Positions 7,523-15,663 of a DNA stretch of 64,000 bases are shown one piece after another. Every line of letters starts with the position of its first letter. Position 1 is the stretch's first letter. The notes beneath the pieces were generated by a model. It was not told the origin of the DNA. It searched no databases and saw only the letters and a list, made by a program, of their open reading frames with translations. Both the position numbers and the translations under genes were made by a program. The stretch is from Lentisalinibacter sp964427415. Its GTDB lineage: Bacteria > Pseudomonadota > Gammaproteobacteria > Steroidobacterales > Woeseiaceae. The DNA is taken from contig CAYRUH010000006.1 in NCBI GenBank assembly GCA_964427415.1, forward strand, positions 51,272 to 115,271, given 5' to 3'.

Positions 7523-10069
7523 TCATGGCGGCGATACCGAAAAAGTCGCCGTCACCGTGCGCGGTCCGTCCATGCTCTGGATGAAACAGCCCTCCTCGCC
7601 CTGGTCTTCGTCGCAGCCGCTCCAGCCGATACCGGTGGTGCCGGGTTCGGGAATGGGGGTAAGCAGTACCGCCATGCCCAACGGAATTTCCTCGTCGCAG
7701 TCGTTGCCGTTCGTTCCGCACAGGATGCCGCCATCGGCGCCGCGGACGGTACCGCCGGGCCCGCCATTGATCAACACCTGCACGGTCAGCAGGGCGGTTT
7801 CTGTAGCAGTGTCGGTAACGTTCACACTCTCCGTCGTTTCGCTCGTGTTGCCAGCGTTGTCGGTGATTCTCAAGCGCGCCAGGTAGCTACCGGCGGCCGG
7901 ATAACTGTGGCTCACGCTTTGGCCGCTGGCATCGAAGCTGCCGTCATCCTCAAAATCCCACTGGTGGCTGGCGATGTCACCGGTCGAGTCCGCGGCGTCG
8001 AAGACGATGTTGGCATCGACGGTGGCGGGGTTCGGCGTGACGGTAAAGCTGGCGAGCAGTTCTGTTGGTGGCTCTCCCGGCTCTTCCGGCTCGCCGCGGC
8101 CGAAGCGGATCTTGCAATGCGTCGGGCCATTGACCTGCACGCTGGTAGTCAACAAGCCGGGGAAGCCGGTGCAGTCCCATTGCCATTGCGATTCACTGAC
8201 AGAGGAGTTTTCATCCGGCGTCGCGGTCAGGGTCACCGTGGTGCCGGCCGGCAGATTCTGCCAGCACATGATGCCGCGGCAATAGAGGGTTTGGTCGATG
8301 TCGGTGGTGGGGTCGGTGCCGCTGACGTCGCTGGTCACCTCGCCGCTGCCGAGGCCCTGTTTGTAAACGATGAGCCGGTGACCGATATCATTCACGCAGC
8401 TGTTGTCATCGCCCAGGGTCAGCACCGGTGTGGCACCCAGCGCGTTGATGCCGGTGCCGTCCCCGCGTTGGCCAGAAAGATTGTCGCCCCAGGCGTAGAC
8501 GCGGCTGCCCAGGTCACGGCCCGTACCCGCTTCCTGGCAGGCGTTGATGTGGCGCCCAACGCTGACCGCCATGGCGTGGGAAGCACCCGCGGCGATCTGC
8601 CTGACGCCATCGAAATCGTTGTTGATCAACGGCGTGCTCAAGGCCTGGATGGGGGCAGGTTCCTGGACGACGCCGGCAATGCCCAGGCCGCCGCCCTGGC
8701 CCAAGCCAACGTCGCCCCATATCCAGACACTGCCTTCCGGGTCGCCGGTAACGGGGTCGCCGACGACTGCCGCCATACCAAATGCCCCGCCCGCGGCGAT
8801 GCGCGAGACATTGCGCAAACCCGGAATGACGGCTGGCTCTGGGTCGCGGTCATTCGCAATGTCGGTGACACGCCCAAGCTGATTGCTATCGTTATCTCCC
8901 CAACTCCAGACACGATTTTCTCCATCGAGCGCCAGATAGAACGATCTCGCACCTATCGATTCAGCGCCACCGGCCGCGATCTCACGTATATCCGGTAAAC
9001 CATCTTTCACCTCCATGCTGTAACCTTCCGTGACAAGATCCTCGGGCTGATAAGCCTCCCAAACTTGATTGCTGTCATCCAGCGCCAAAAAGCCACCGCC
9101 GACATTGCGACCTCCTCCCGCGGCGATCGCCCTGATCCCATCGAGAAAGCCGTCTGCGGTAGGAATTGCAACCGGCACGAAGCCGTTATCCGGATAGACG
9201 GATTCGCCCTCTCGCTCGCGCACCCAGAGGGTCGTCAAAACGCCCCAGCCGAAAACCTGGCCGTCACTGCGTAGCGCATACGACATGTCGTCGCCGGCCG
9301 CTACCGCCACGATATTGCCCAAGCCTGAGACCTGCACGGGAGTCTCTCGATCGGTATTAGTGCCGTCACCGAGAATACCGTCAATGTTTCTGCCCCAAGC
9401 CCATACCGCACCATCGGAATCCACAGCGACCGAATGAGAAGTCCCGCCGGCAATCGCAACAATGTTGCTCAGATTGGCGATCCGCGCCGGCTGTGAACGA
9501 TCTCGCCGAGAGCCATCGCCCAACTGGCCGCGGTCATTCGAACCCCAGGCCCAGACACTGCCATCAGCGGTCAGCGCCAGAGAATGGGCCTCACCGGCCG
9601 CCAATTCGACGACCGGCGGCGCGGCTGCGGGCGATGCCAGAAACAGGTTGACGGGCACCTTCAAGGGCGTGCTGCCGCGGAATCCGCTCGCAGCGTAGTG
9701 ATCATACTCGTGGTCGTCGGCGCTCAACCCCGCGTCAACGGTGCGCCACTCGCAGCCGACGTCGAAATCAGAGTCGGGGCAGGCTTCCGACGGGCCGATG
9801 TTGAGATACCGGGCCAACAACTCGGTTATGGTCAGTGTGCCGAAATCAAAACCCACCGGATCGCCGGTAAAGGAGTCGACCGCGGTTGTTTCGACGGTTT
9901 CGCTTTCCCCCGGTCTTAGGACGACGGCCACGGGTTGCGATTGAAGAGTTGTGTTGTCGCCGATGGGAGTCGCTTCACCTCCTCCGACGTTGCCCTGCCC
10001 GCACCCGGCGAGAACGAGCAGCAAGAAAATGGCCATCAGGCGGGTCTTGTTGATTGTTGCTTGGATCAT
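7523..10069 (-). CDS. RCC1-repeat lipoprotein with PKD domain
   Basis: 848 residues from an ATG at 10069 with AAGGAG six bases upstream; an in-frame GTG/ATG further upstream would add an unlikely leader. The signal peptide ends in a lipobox (LLLVLAGC), so the mature protein is lipid-anchored. Residues about 150-560 hold RCC1-type blades ('HSLALTADGSVWAWGSNDRG' and close variants), expected to form a beta-propeller. A Cys-containing beta domain follows, then a PKD domain ('ASFTVTPNPATVDANIVFDA' to 'YPAAGSYLARLRITDNAGNT') and a C-terminal repeat of the bacterial-cell-wall/InlB-B type. A surface adhesion or binding role is inferred. It is transcribed away from the HxlR gene. Confidence 0.8.
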   Translation of the reverse strand: MIQATINKTRLMAIFLLLVLAGCGQGNVGGGEATPIGDNTTLQSQPVAVVLRPGESETVETTAVDSFTGDPVGFDFGTLTITELLARYLNIGPSEACPDSDFDVGCEWRTVDAGLSADDHEYDHYAASGFRGSTPLKVPVNLFLASPAAAPPVVELAAGEAHSLALTADGSVWAWGSNDRGQLGDGSRRDRSQPARIANLSNIVAIAGGTSHSVAVDSDGAVWAWGRNIDGILGDGTNTDRETPVQVSGLGNIVAVAAGDDMSYALRSDGQVFGWGVLTTLWVREREGESVYPDNGFVPVAIPTADGFLDGIRAIAAGGGRNVGGGFLALDDSNQVWEAYQPEDLVTEGYSMEVKDGLPDIREIAAGGAESIGARSFYLALDGENRVWSWGDNDSNQLGRVTDIANDRDPEPAVIPGLRNVSRIAAGGAFGMAAVVGDPVTGDPEGSVWIWGDVGLGQGGGLGIAGVVQEPAPIQALSTPLINNDFDGVRQIAAGASHAMAVSVGRHINACQEAGTGRDLGSRVYAWGDNLSGQRGDGTGINALGATPVLTLGDDNSCVNDIGHRLIVYKQGLGSGEVTSDVSGTDPTTDIDQTLYCRGIMCWQNLPAGTTVTLTATPDENSSVSESQWQWDCTGFPGLLTTSVQVNGPTHCKIRFGRGEPEEPGEPPTELLASFTVTPNPATVDANIVFDAADSTGDIASHQWDFEDDGSFDASGQSVSHSYPAAGSYLARLRITDNAGNTSETTESVNVTDTATETALLTVQVLINGGPGGTVRGADGGILCGTNGNDCDEEIPLGMAVLLTPIPEPGTTGIGWSGCDEDQGEEGCFIQSMDGPRTVTATFSVSPP

Positions 10070-10208
10070 TGTTGGCTCCTTCGTCCTTGTAGGGAGTGCC
10101 CGACGGCATGTCGCTGGATCGATCCCCCCGAAGTCGAAAGGCACGACTCTAGCGGCGAGTTCTTGTATCAACTAGTATCGTTTCTGTAGTAACTCAGGAG
10201 CCGCGGCG

Positions 10209-10979
10209 ATGCCAACGCGTACACCGACGTCATCTACCTACGGACAATATTGTCCCCTTGCCCTCGCCGCCGAGCTGTTGTGCCGACGTTGGTCGATCCT
10301 GGTGATCAGCCGCGTGTTGGACGGCTGCCGGACGTACAGCGAGATCCATAGAGGCGTACCGAAGATCTCGCCGTCGCTGCTGTCGACGCGTCTGTCGGAG
10401 CTCGAGGATGCCGGGCTGATCCGGCGCGAAAAAATTAAGGGTGAGAAACGCTATCGGTATCTGCCGACCGACGCTGGTGCGGACCTTGAGCCCGTGATCA
10501 ACAGCATGGCTGTCTGGGGTCAGCAGTGGTCGCGGGATATGAAGATGGATGATCTCGATCCCGCTTTCCTCGCCTGGAGCATGTCAACGCGCATCGACAT
10601 CGACGCAATGCCGCCGGGGCGTACCGTGATCGAGTTCGAGTTCTCTGGAACACCGGCCGGACTTCGGCGCTTCTGGTTGATTAGCGAAGACGGCAAGATC
10701 GACATGTGTTTGAAGGACCCGGGCTACGAGACAGATTTGTACGTCCGGTCGAACATGCGTCGATTCGTTGAGGCGTGGCGCGGTTTTCGCGATCTCAGAG
10801 CGGAGATACGCGCCGGCACTATTCGCTTGACGGGACCGAAAGCACTACGTTCGGCATTCCCGAACTGGATGCTGTTGAGCGGTCTTGCGATTCATCGACG
10901 CCGCGCGACTGGCCGCGAAAGCAAGTTGAGCGAATGCGGTCGAACGGTCAGGTTGAAACAGCGCGCTACAAAAGCATAG
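10209..10979 (+). CDS. HxlR-family transcriptional regulator with C-terminal ligand-type domain
   Basis: 256 residues with CAGGAG eight bases before the ATG. The winged helix spans residues about 15-105: 'YCPLALAAELLCRRWSILVI' is the HxlR hallmark with its conserved Cys near the start, then 'ISPSLLSTRLSELEDAGLI' for the recognition helix and 'YLPTDAGADLEPVI' for the wing. Residues 115-230 form an extra domain that in similar proteins resembles an SCP2-type hydrophobic-ligand fold. A redox- or ligand-sensitive regulator is inferred. It is divergent from the RCC1 lipoprotein gene (139 bp between starts), which is the obvious candidate target. About 150 bp after the stop hold no recognised gene before the IS end. 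Confidence 0.8.
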   Translation: MPTRTPTSSTYGQYCPLALAAELLCRRWSILVISRVLDGCRTYSEIHRGVPKISPSLLSTRLSELEDAGLIRREKIKGEKRYRYLPTDAGADLEPVINSMAVWGQQWSRDMKMDDLDPAFLAWSMSTRIDIDAMPPGRTVIEFEFSGTPAGLRRFWLISEDGKIDMCLKDPGYETDLYVRSNMRRFVEAWRGFRDLRAEIRAGTIRLTGPKALRSAFPNWMLLSGLAIHRRRATGRESKLSECGRTVRLKQRATKA

Positions 10980-11135
10980 CTGAAGCGGAAACCGGATTAA
11001 TGCCCATTTGACCGACTGGGCCGAGGCCGGTGCATTCGAGAACGCCGCGGCCGCAACGATCGCGGCAGAACTTGCGGTATCTGATGAACGGTCCTTTACT
11101 ATTCCCTGCAAGGCCATTTCGCAACCAGTGACTAG

Positions 11136-11876
11136 CCTCAATGTCGCAATAAATCAGGCCGCGATCGCCCGTTCGACGGCCTGAAACCGCTCCCGGATAA
11201 TCGCGTTGCTGCCGACATCGAGGGTTGATCGGCCGTCGGGCCGCACGAGCAGGCCGGCCCGATTGATGAACTGATAACGCAAGGTGTGAATCGACTGGAA
11301 CAGGCGGATCGTGCGGCGCTTGCGGTTCGAGCCTCGGCGCTCCGTTGTCCGGGTCTGCAGCGCGCGCATCAGATTGAACGCGAGAATGCTCATGATCTGC
11401 GAGGCGCTGTTGGCCTCGTAGCGCTGCGTCGGCACGCAGTCGAAGGCAAAGCCGCCCTTGAGCTCGCCGTAAACCTTCTCGTGAGTCCCGCGGCCGCAGA
11501 GGAAGAACCACAAGGTTCGCCCCGAGACCGGCTTGTTGGTCACGATCACCAGCACCAAAAGCATCATTGGCACCGAACCGAAATCGCTGGCCGGCAACGC
11601 CGCCGGGGCGCCGCGCAGATGACCCTTGAAATCCAGCGCTCGAAGAAACCGGGCGATCAGCTCCAGCCCGGCGAACGACGTCAGCCCTGGCGCCTCGTAG
11701 CGCAGCGACAAATCTCCATTGATCCGGCGCCGCAAATCTGCTCTGCTTAACCTCACGAGATGTGGCCTCTCCTGGATGGCTTTGTTTAGGTCTGCAAACC
11801 CAACAATACCAGCAGTGACGCCCATCTCGCCTTATCCCTTCACCCGATCAATCGCCCGGTTTTTGCAACATCGAGG
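11136..11876 (-). mobile_element. IS1380-type element, internally deleted
   Basis: The ends are imperfect inverted repeats: CCTCAATGTCGCAA at 11136 and, inverted, CCTCGATGTTGCAA ending at 11876. The element is 741 bp, less than half the usual length of IS1380-family elements, because the middle of its only gene is missing. Flanks CTAG and TTAA do not match, so no target duplication is seen. It lies 140 bp from the integrase remnant, close to where the attI site of an integron would be. Its left end is the parent-type sequence of the 67-bp palindrome at 5216-5282. Confidence 0.75.
11154..11825 (-). pseudogene. IS1380-family transposase with large in-frame internal deletion
   Basis: 223 codons remain. 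The N-terminal part ('LRYEAPGLTSFAGLELIARF') and the C-terminal part ('RGTHEKVYGELKGGFAFDCV', then 'NSASQIMSILAFNLMRALQT') both match IS1380 transposases, which are usually about 430-470 residues. The two are joined near residue 95, so most of the catalytic core with the first two acidic residues is lost while the frame is kept. The protein could still be made but should not transpose. Confidence 0.8.
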
Positions 11877-12015
11877 TTAACTATATCTATTTGACGATTA
11901 TGTCATGAGAGAAAACTATCACAAGCGGCGAATAATGGATGAGGCGCGTCGGCAAGTTCCCGAATACTCTGAGGCTGATGGGGAGATATGTTTCGCGAAC
12001 CAGTAGGCAGGATAT

Positions 12016-12216
12016 TTGACGTCATCGCAGCCGCCCAAATTGCTTGATCGGGTCCGCGAAACGATCCGGTTGCACCAGTACAGTGATCAAACAGAGAAGG
12101 CATATGTCAGCTGGATTCGACGCTGAATCATCTTCCACGGAAAGCGCCAGCCGGCGGACCTGGGCGCGATGGAGGCCACCGCTCGACGCGTGGAAGCTGG
12201 GGCGTTAACGCGGTGA
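12016..12216 (+). pseudogene. IntI-type integron integrase, N-terminal remnant with premature TGA
   Basis: From a TTG at 12016 preceded by AGGA, the translation reads 'PKLLDRVRETIRLHQYSDQT', 'EKAYVSWIRR', a TGA at 12124-12126, then in the same frame 'IIFHGKRQPADLGAMEATA', after which similarity ends near 12186. This is the N-terminal core-binding domain of integron integrases (IntI1 has the equivalent 'HYSLRTEQAYVNWVRAFIRFHG'); the TGA stands where a Phe or similar is usual. The catalytic domain and the IntI-specific insert are absent. It is transcribed away from the cassette-like genes to the left, the normal integron arrangement. Upstream, TTGACG at 11889 and AACTAT 17 bp later could be the old promoter. 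XerC/D or a phage integrase cannot be excluded from this domain alone. Confidence 0.65.
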
Positions 12217-12260
12217 GGAGTCCGATGGATACGTGATCCGGGCTTGCAGCTCTGCCGGCT

Positions 12261-14987
12261 TCAGCTTTGCTGGTCCAGCGCGCGGCGGAACGGCGCGATG
12301 ATCCACTCCTGCATGCCGTCGCGTTCCATCGCGGCGATGGTCTTGCGGAGCAGCGCGGTGCCTTCTTCCCGGCGGCCGTCGAGAAGCAGCGCCCAGCCCC
12401 TGAGCGCATCGATGCGTGCCGGCCACTCATCGCCCGGGCTGCCCGCGGCGAGCTGCGCGGGGTCGAGGCCGTCGATCAGCGCCGTCGCCGCTCCGCCGTC
12501 GCCCGTGTCGAGCAGCCCCTGCGCCAGATAGTAGTTCATCACCTGCACGCCGGGAGTGCCCGGGCCCATCATGCGCTCGAAGACGTCGCGCGCGGCGACA
12601 AGTCTCGGGATGGCGTTACCGGCCTCGCCCAGCTGGACCAGGATGACGCCTTCATTGCCTCCCGCCATGACGCAGGTGAGGTGGTCCGCGCCCTGAGTGG
12701 CACAGGTCGTTGCGCGCACATCGCTGATCAACGGCAGGGCTTCGGCCCAGCGCCCGCCCGCCGCGTAGAGATTACCGAGCACACTCTTGCCTTCTGCCAG
12801 TTGGTTCGAACCAGGGCCGAAGGCCGCGGCCAGTGCGCGGACGGCCTGGTTGAGCGCGAGCTCGGCGTCCTCGAGTCGTCCGGCATGCAGTAGCGCAGCG
12901 CCATAATGCAGTATTGCCGTCGCGCGGCTCGAGTCGGCGACGCCTGCCTCCGCGAAGCGCGCTTCATCCTGCAGCGATTCGAGCAAATCCACCGCTTCGT
13001 CCTGGCGGCCGCTGCGGACATACCCCTGAGCAAGGTCCAGTTTGAGCCCGTGTCTGGCGCGCGCGTTGTCCGGCCCCGCACGATCGAGCCGCGCCAGCGC
13101 TTCTTCGTAATAGGTCACGGCCGGTTCGATCTGCGCCTGCATCAGGTGCAGGCGTCCGCGCGCACGCGCCGCGGCGAGGGCGACGGCGTCGTCCTGCTCG
13201 AGCAGCGCCGCGGCATGCCGGTCGGCGTCATCCAGAACCTCGGCTGCTGCGGCGTAGTCAGAGGCGTTGACCAGCGATTCGCCGAGCCGGTAACCGGCCA
13301 CGAGCGTCCGTGGATGATCGGGCCCGAGCATCGTTGCAAACAGTGACGCCACCCGGCGGTGATGTTCAGCGGCGGTCCTGAAGTCCTGGAGGCCGGTGTA
13401 GATTTCCCCCGCAGTCTCGCGGATCGTCGCTTCCATGGCGGGATCGGCGGCGAAACGGGCCTCGATGCGATCCGCCGCACGGGAGAGCGCTTCCCGCAGC
13501 GTCGCGTCATAGCCGGCGCCGGGTTCACGCGGATCCGCATTTATCATGATGTCGCGCAGGAACGTTGCCGTGGCCTCGGCGCGTGCGGCCTGTTCCAGGG
13601 CTGTGTGCTGAGCCGCTCTCGCCCGCAGAAAGAGGAGGCTGCTGGCGGCAACGCCAACCAGCAGTACGACGCCTGCCGCAATGGCCCAGGGACGGCGCGA
13701 GCGGGCGCGCTCGAGCGCCGCCTGGGCGGCGAGTGCCCGTGATTCCGCTGCTTCCAGTCGTGCGCGCTCGCGACGGCGCTCCTCGAGCCCGCGCAGGCGC
13801 TGCGCCAGTTCAGAGGCAGAGACGATTCGCTGCGCGGGATTGCCGGCGGTCGCCCCGGCGATATCCAGTGCGACCAGCTCGTCGGCAATGTCGCTTTCCC
13901 AGCCGGTGGTGAGCGGTCTGCCGAGGTCGGCCGCGAGTATCTGATACAGCAGCATGCCGAGTGCGTAGACGTCGCTCTTTACCGTGGCTGCCTCGCCGGC
14001 GATGATCTCCGGGGCGATATAAAGCGGGGTGCCGAAGCTCGAATCGCTGGTGGAGTCCACCGTCCGCGTGAGCCCGAGGGGCGTCACGCCCAGTTCGCCC
14101 AGTCGTCCGGGTTCCATCAGGCGGCCGCTGCCGAAATCGGTGAGCCGCACCTGCACTCTGCCGTCGCCATCCTCTTCGATCAGGATGTTGGCGGGTTTCA
14201 GGTCCTTGTGCAGCACGCCCACGTCATGGGCGGCGGCGACTGCGTCGATCGCCTGCAGGGCAAGCTCCAGTCGTGCCTGCGGCGCCAGTGCGGCGAGCCT
14301 GGCGTTATCTTCAGCCCAGGCCGGCAGACTGTCTCCGCCATACTCGCACTCGAGAAAAAACGGCTCGCTTTCGAAGTTCCAGTCGACGACACGCACGATA
14401 TCGGCGCGCTCACCGAGTGCTTCGCGCAGGATGCGTGAGAGCGTCGCCTCGCGCTTGAGCGCGGCCAGTCTTTCGCCGTCCGGGCTGAACTTGTAGACCC
14501 GGTGCTCGCCGGTCTTGCCGTGGCGGGCGAGCCATACCTCGCTGGCGCCGGCGCCGGAAAGCTGGCGCGTCAGGCGGAAGTTCGGCCGGCCGGGAACAGC
14601 CTGACCGGTCTTCAGGTCGTGCTGGCTGACGAGACGCCGGCCCGCCGCGACACGCTCCACCTTGCCATCGAGTCGGTATCCGATGCGGGGCTTGGTGACG
14701 ATGAATCCGGCGTTGGCCTCGCCGAGTGCCTTGCGCAATTTGGCCACCGCATTGGCAAGCACATTCTCGACAGTGATGCGGCCTTCCCAGACGGTGTCGA
14801 GGAGTTCTTCCTTGGTGACGACTTCGCCGGCATGACGGAGCAGGGTACTCAGCACCTCGAGGGGGCGGCGTTCGAGCTCGACGGGCAGTCCGGCCACCCG
14901 CAGCTCGAAGCGCGATTCGTCAAACTCTGCCGCGCCGAAACGGTAGAGATAAAGCGCCCCGTGGCGCGACGGCTCCGAATCGCTCAT
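12261..14987 (-). CDS. Ser/Thr protein kinase with OmpR-type DNA-binding domain, TM segment and TPR tail
   Basis: 908 residues. Residues about 12-113 are an OmpR/PhoB-type winged helix ('LERRPLEVLSTLLRHAGEVV', 'ENVLANAVAKLRKALGE', 'GYRLDGKVERV'). Residues 137-400 are a Hanks-type kinase: Lys166, catalytic loop HKDLKPAN at 260-267, DFG at 284-286 and APE at 325-327, so it looks active; the glycine loop is poor (LSGAGASEV). A charged coiled-coil-like segment (400-430) leads to one membrane helix at 434-454. Residues 460-908 are TPR-type repeats, predicted outside the cytoplasm. Known families join the winged helix to TPR (CadC/TolB type) or the kinase to TPR; both together suggest a one-protein route from an envelope signal to phosphorylation and transcription (inference). 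The start is followed upstream by an 11-bp tandem repeat. Confidence 0.85.
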   Translation of the reverse strand: MSDSEPSRHGALYLYRFGAAEFDESRFELRVAGLPVELERRPLEVLSTLLRHAGEVVTKEELLDTVWEGRITVENVLANAVAKLRKALGEANAGFIVTKPRIGYRLDGKVERVAAGRRLVSQHDLKTGQAVPGRPNFRLTRQLSGAGASEVWLARHGKTGEHRVYKFSPDGERLAALKREATLSRILREALGERADIVRVVDWNFESEPFFLECEYGGDSLPAWAEDNARLAALAPQARLELALQAIDAVAAAHDVGVLHKDLKPANILIEEDGDGRVQVRLTDFGSGRLMEPGRLGELGVTPLGLTRTVDSTSDSSFGTPLYIAPEIIAGEAATVKSDVYALGMLLYQILAADLGRPLTTGWESDIADELVALDIAGATAGNPAQRIVSASELAQRLRGLEERRRERARLEAAESRALAAQAALERARSRRPWAIAAGVVLLVGVAASSLLFLRARAAQHTALEQAARAEATATFLRDIMINADPREPGAGYDATLREALSRAADRIEARFAADPAMEATIRETAGEIYTGLQDFRTAAEHHRRVASLFATMLGPDHPRTLVAGYRLGESLVNASDYAAAAEVLDDADRHAAALLEQDDAVALAAARARGRLHLMQAQIEPAVTYYEEALARLDRAGPDNARARHGLKLDLAQGYVRSGRQDEAVDLLESLQDEARFAEAGVADSSRATAILHYGAALLHAGRLEDAELALNQAVRALAAAFGPGSNQLAEGKSVLGNLYAAGGRWAEALPLISDVRATTCATQGADHLTCVMAGGNEGVILVQLGEAGNAIPRLVAARDVFERMMGPGTPGVQVMNYYLAQGLLDTGDGGAATALIDGLDPAQLAAGSPGDEWPARIDALRGWALLLDGRREEGTALLRKTIAAMERDGMQEWIIAPFRRALDQQS

Positions 14988-15112
14988 GGGACTTGCCGCT
15001 CCCTGTCTGGAATGCGCCCAGAGGTGATGGCCGGCGCGTCAACGCGTTCCGCGCGTCTTCCGAAGCGCCGTGGGCAGACACAAGCCTCTGATCCGTCGCA
15101 ACAATCTAGCGC

Positions 15113-15131
15113 GTTAGCAATCCGTTAGCAA
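15113..15131. promoter_or_regulatory. Tandem GTTAGCAA repeat, candidate operator
   Basis: Two perfect copies of GTTAGCAA start at 15113 and 15124, a period of 11 bp, close to one helical turn. OmpR-family winged helices bind head-to-tail direct repeats with this spacing. The site lies 126 bp upstream of the kinase gene, which has such a domain, and 146 bp upstream of the divergent membrane-protein gene, so autoregulation or control of both is a reasonable inference. The rest of 14988-15276 shows nothing else I recognise. Confidence 0.45.
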
Positions 15132-15276
15132 CGCGTGAAGGTTTCGGTGACGGACTGCGTCATCTTGCTGCGTGGCGGCCCCTATCAGAGGGATAGCGGA
15201 GTCTCCCGCGCCAGGCAGCGCGGCCGCCGCGCATCAAGTGAGCATCGAACGTGGAAACAGAAGAAGGAATAACGAC

Positions 15277-15663
15277 ATGAAAATTGCAATCGTCATACTG
15301 GCTGTTCTCGGGGCGCTGTCCTCGGGGTTTCTGGGGGTCAACTGGATGAACGATCTGGGCGCGCTTGGCGAGATGAGCGAGCTGGAACGGATGGCGGCCA
15401 AGTCCATGGCTGCCGCGCAGGGACAGTCGCTGGACAAGATGGGCGCGGCGGCCTTCATCCTCATCTTCGGCGCCATGGCGGGATTCGTCGGCGCCTTCTT
15501 CGCGATGAAGAATCGCCACTCGCTCGCCGGCGGGCTGCTCCTCGGCGCCGGCATCCTGCCCGTTCTGGTCCAGCCGCAGGCCGTGGTGTTCACGGCGTTA
15601 CTGATCATCGGCGGTGGGCTCGCGTTTTTCATGCATTCGAAGAGCAAGGCGGTAGCATCATGA
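15277..15663 (+). CDS. Small integral membrane protein of unknown function
   Basis: 128 residues from an ATG at 15277 with AGAAGGA upstream. The N-terminal hydrophobic segment (AIVILAVLGALSSGFLGV) is followed by a polar loop ('NDLGALGEMSELERMAAKSM') and three further hydrophobic stretches (about 55-75, 83-97 and 100-117), so about four membrane spans, ending in a lysine-containing tail. No family is recognised beyond small multi-pass proteins. Its stop overlaps the start of the following lipoprotein gene (ATGA), so the two are translated together. It faces the kinase gene across the tandem repeat. Confidence 0.75.
   Translation: MKIAIVILAVLGALSSGFLGVNWMNDLGALGEMSELERMAAKSMAAAQGQSLDKMGAAAFILIFGAMAGFVGAFFAMKNRHSLAGGLLLGAGILPVLVQPQAVVFTALLIIGGGLAFFMHSKSKAVAS

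Noticed and set aside
10980..11135. Possible gene between the HxlR gene and the IS end
   Set aside because: A plus-strand frame of about 60 codons has no start codon after its upstream stop and runs into the IS; no family recognised.
12124..12126. TGA in the integrase remnant and at codon 11 of the small membrane frame read as selenocysteine or recoded codon
   Set aside because: No selenocysteine insertion structure or selenium genes are visible, the integrase lacks its catalytic half anyway, and TGA is used as an ordinary stop elsewhere in the window.
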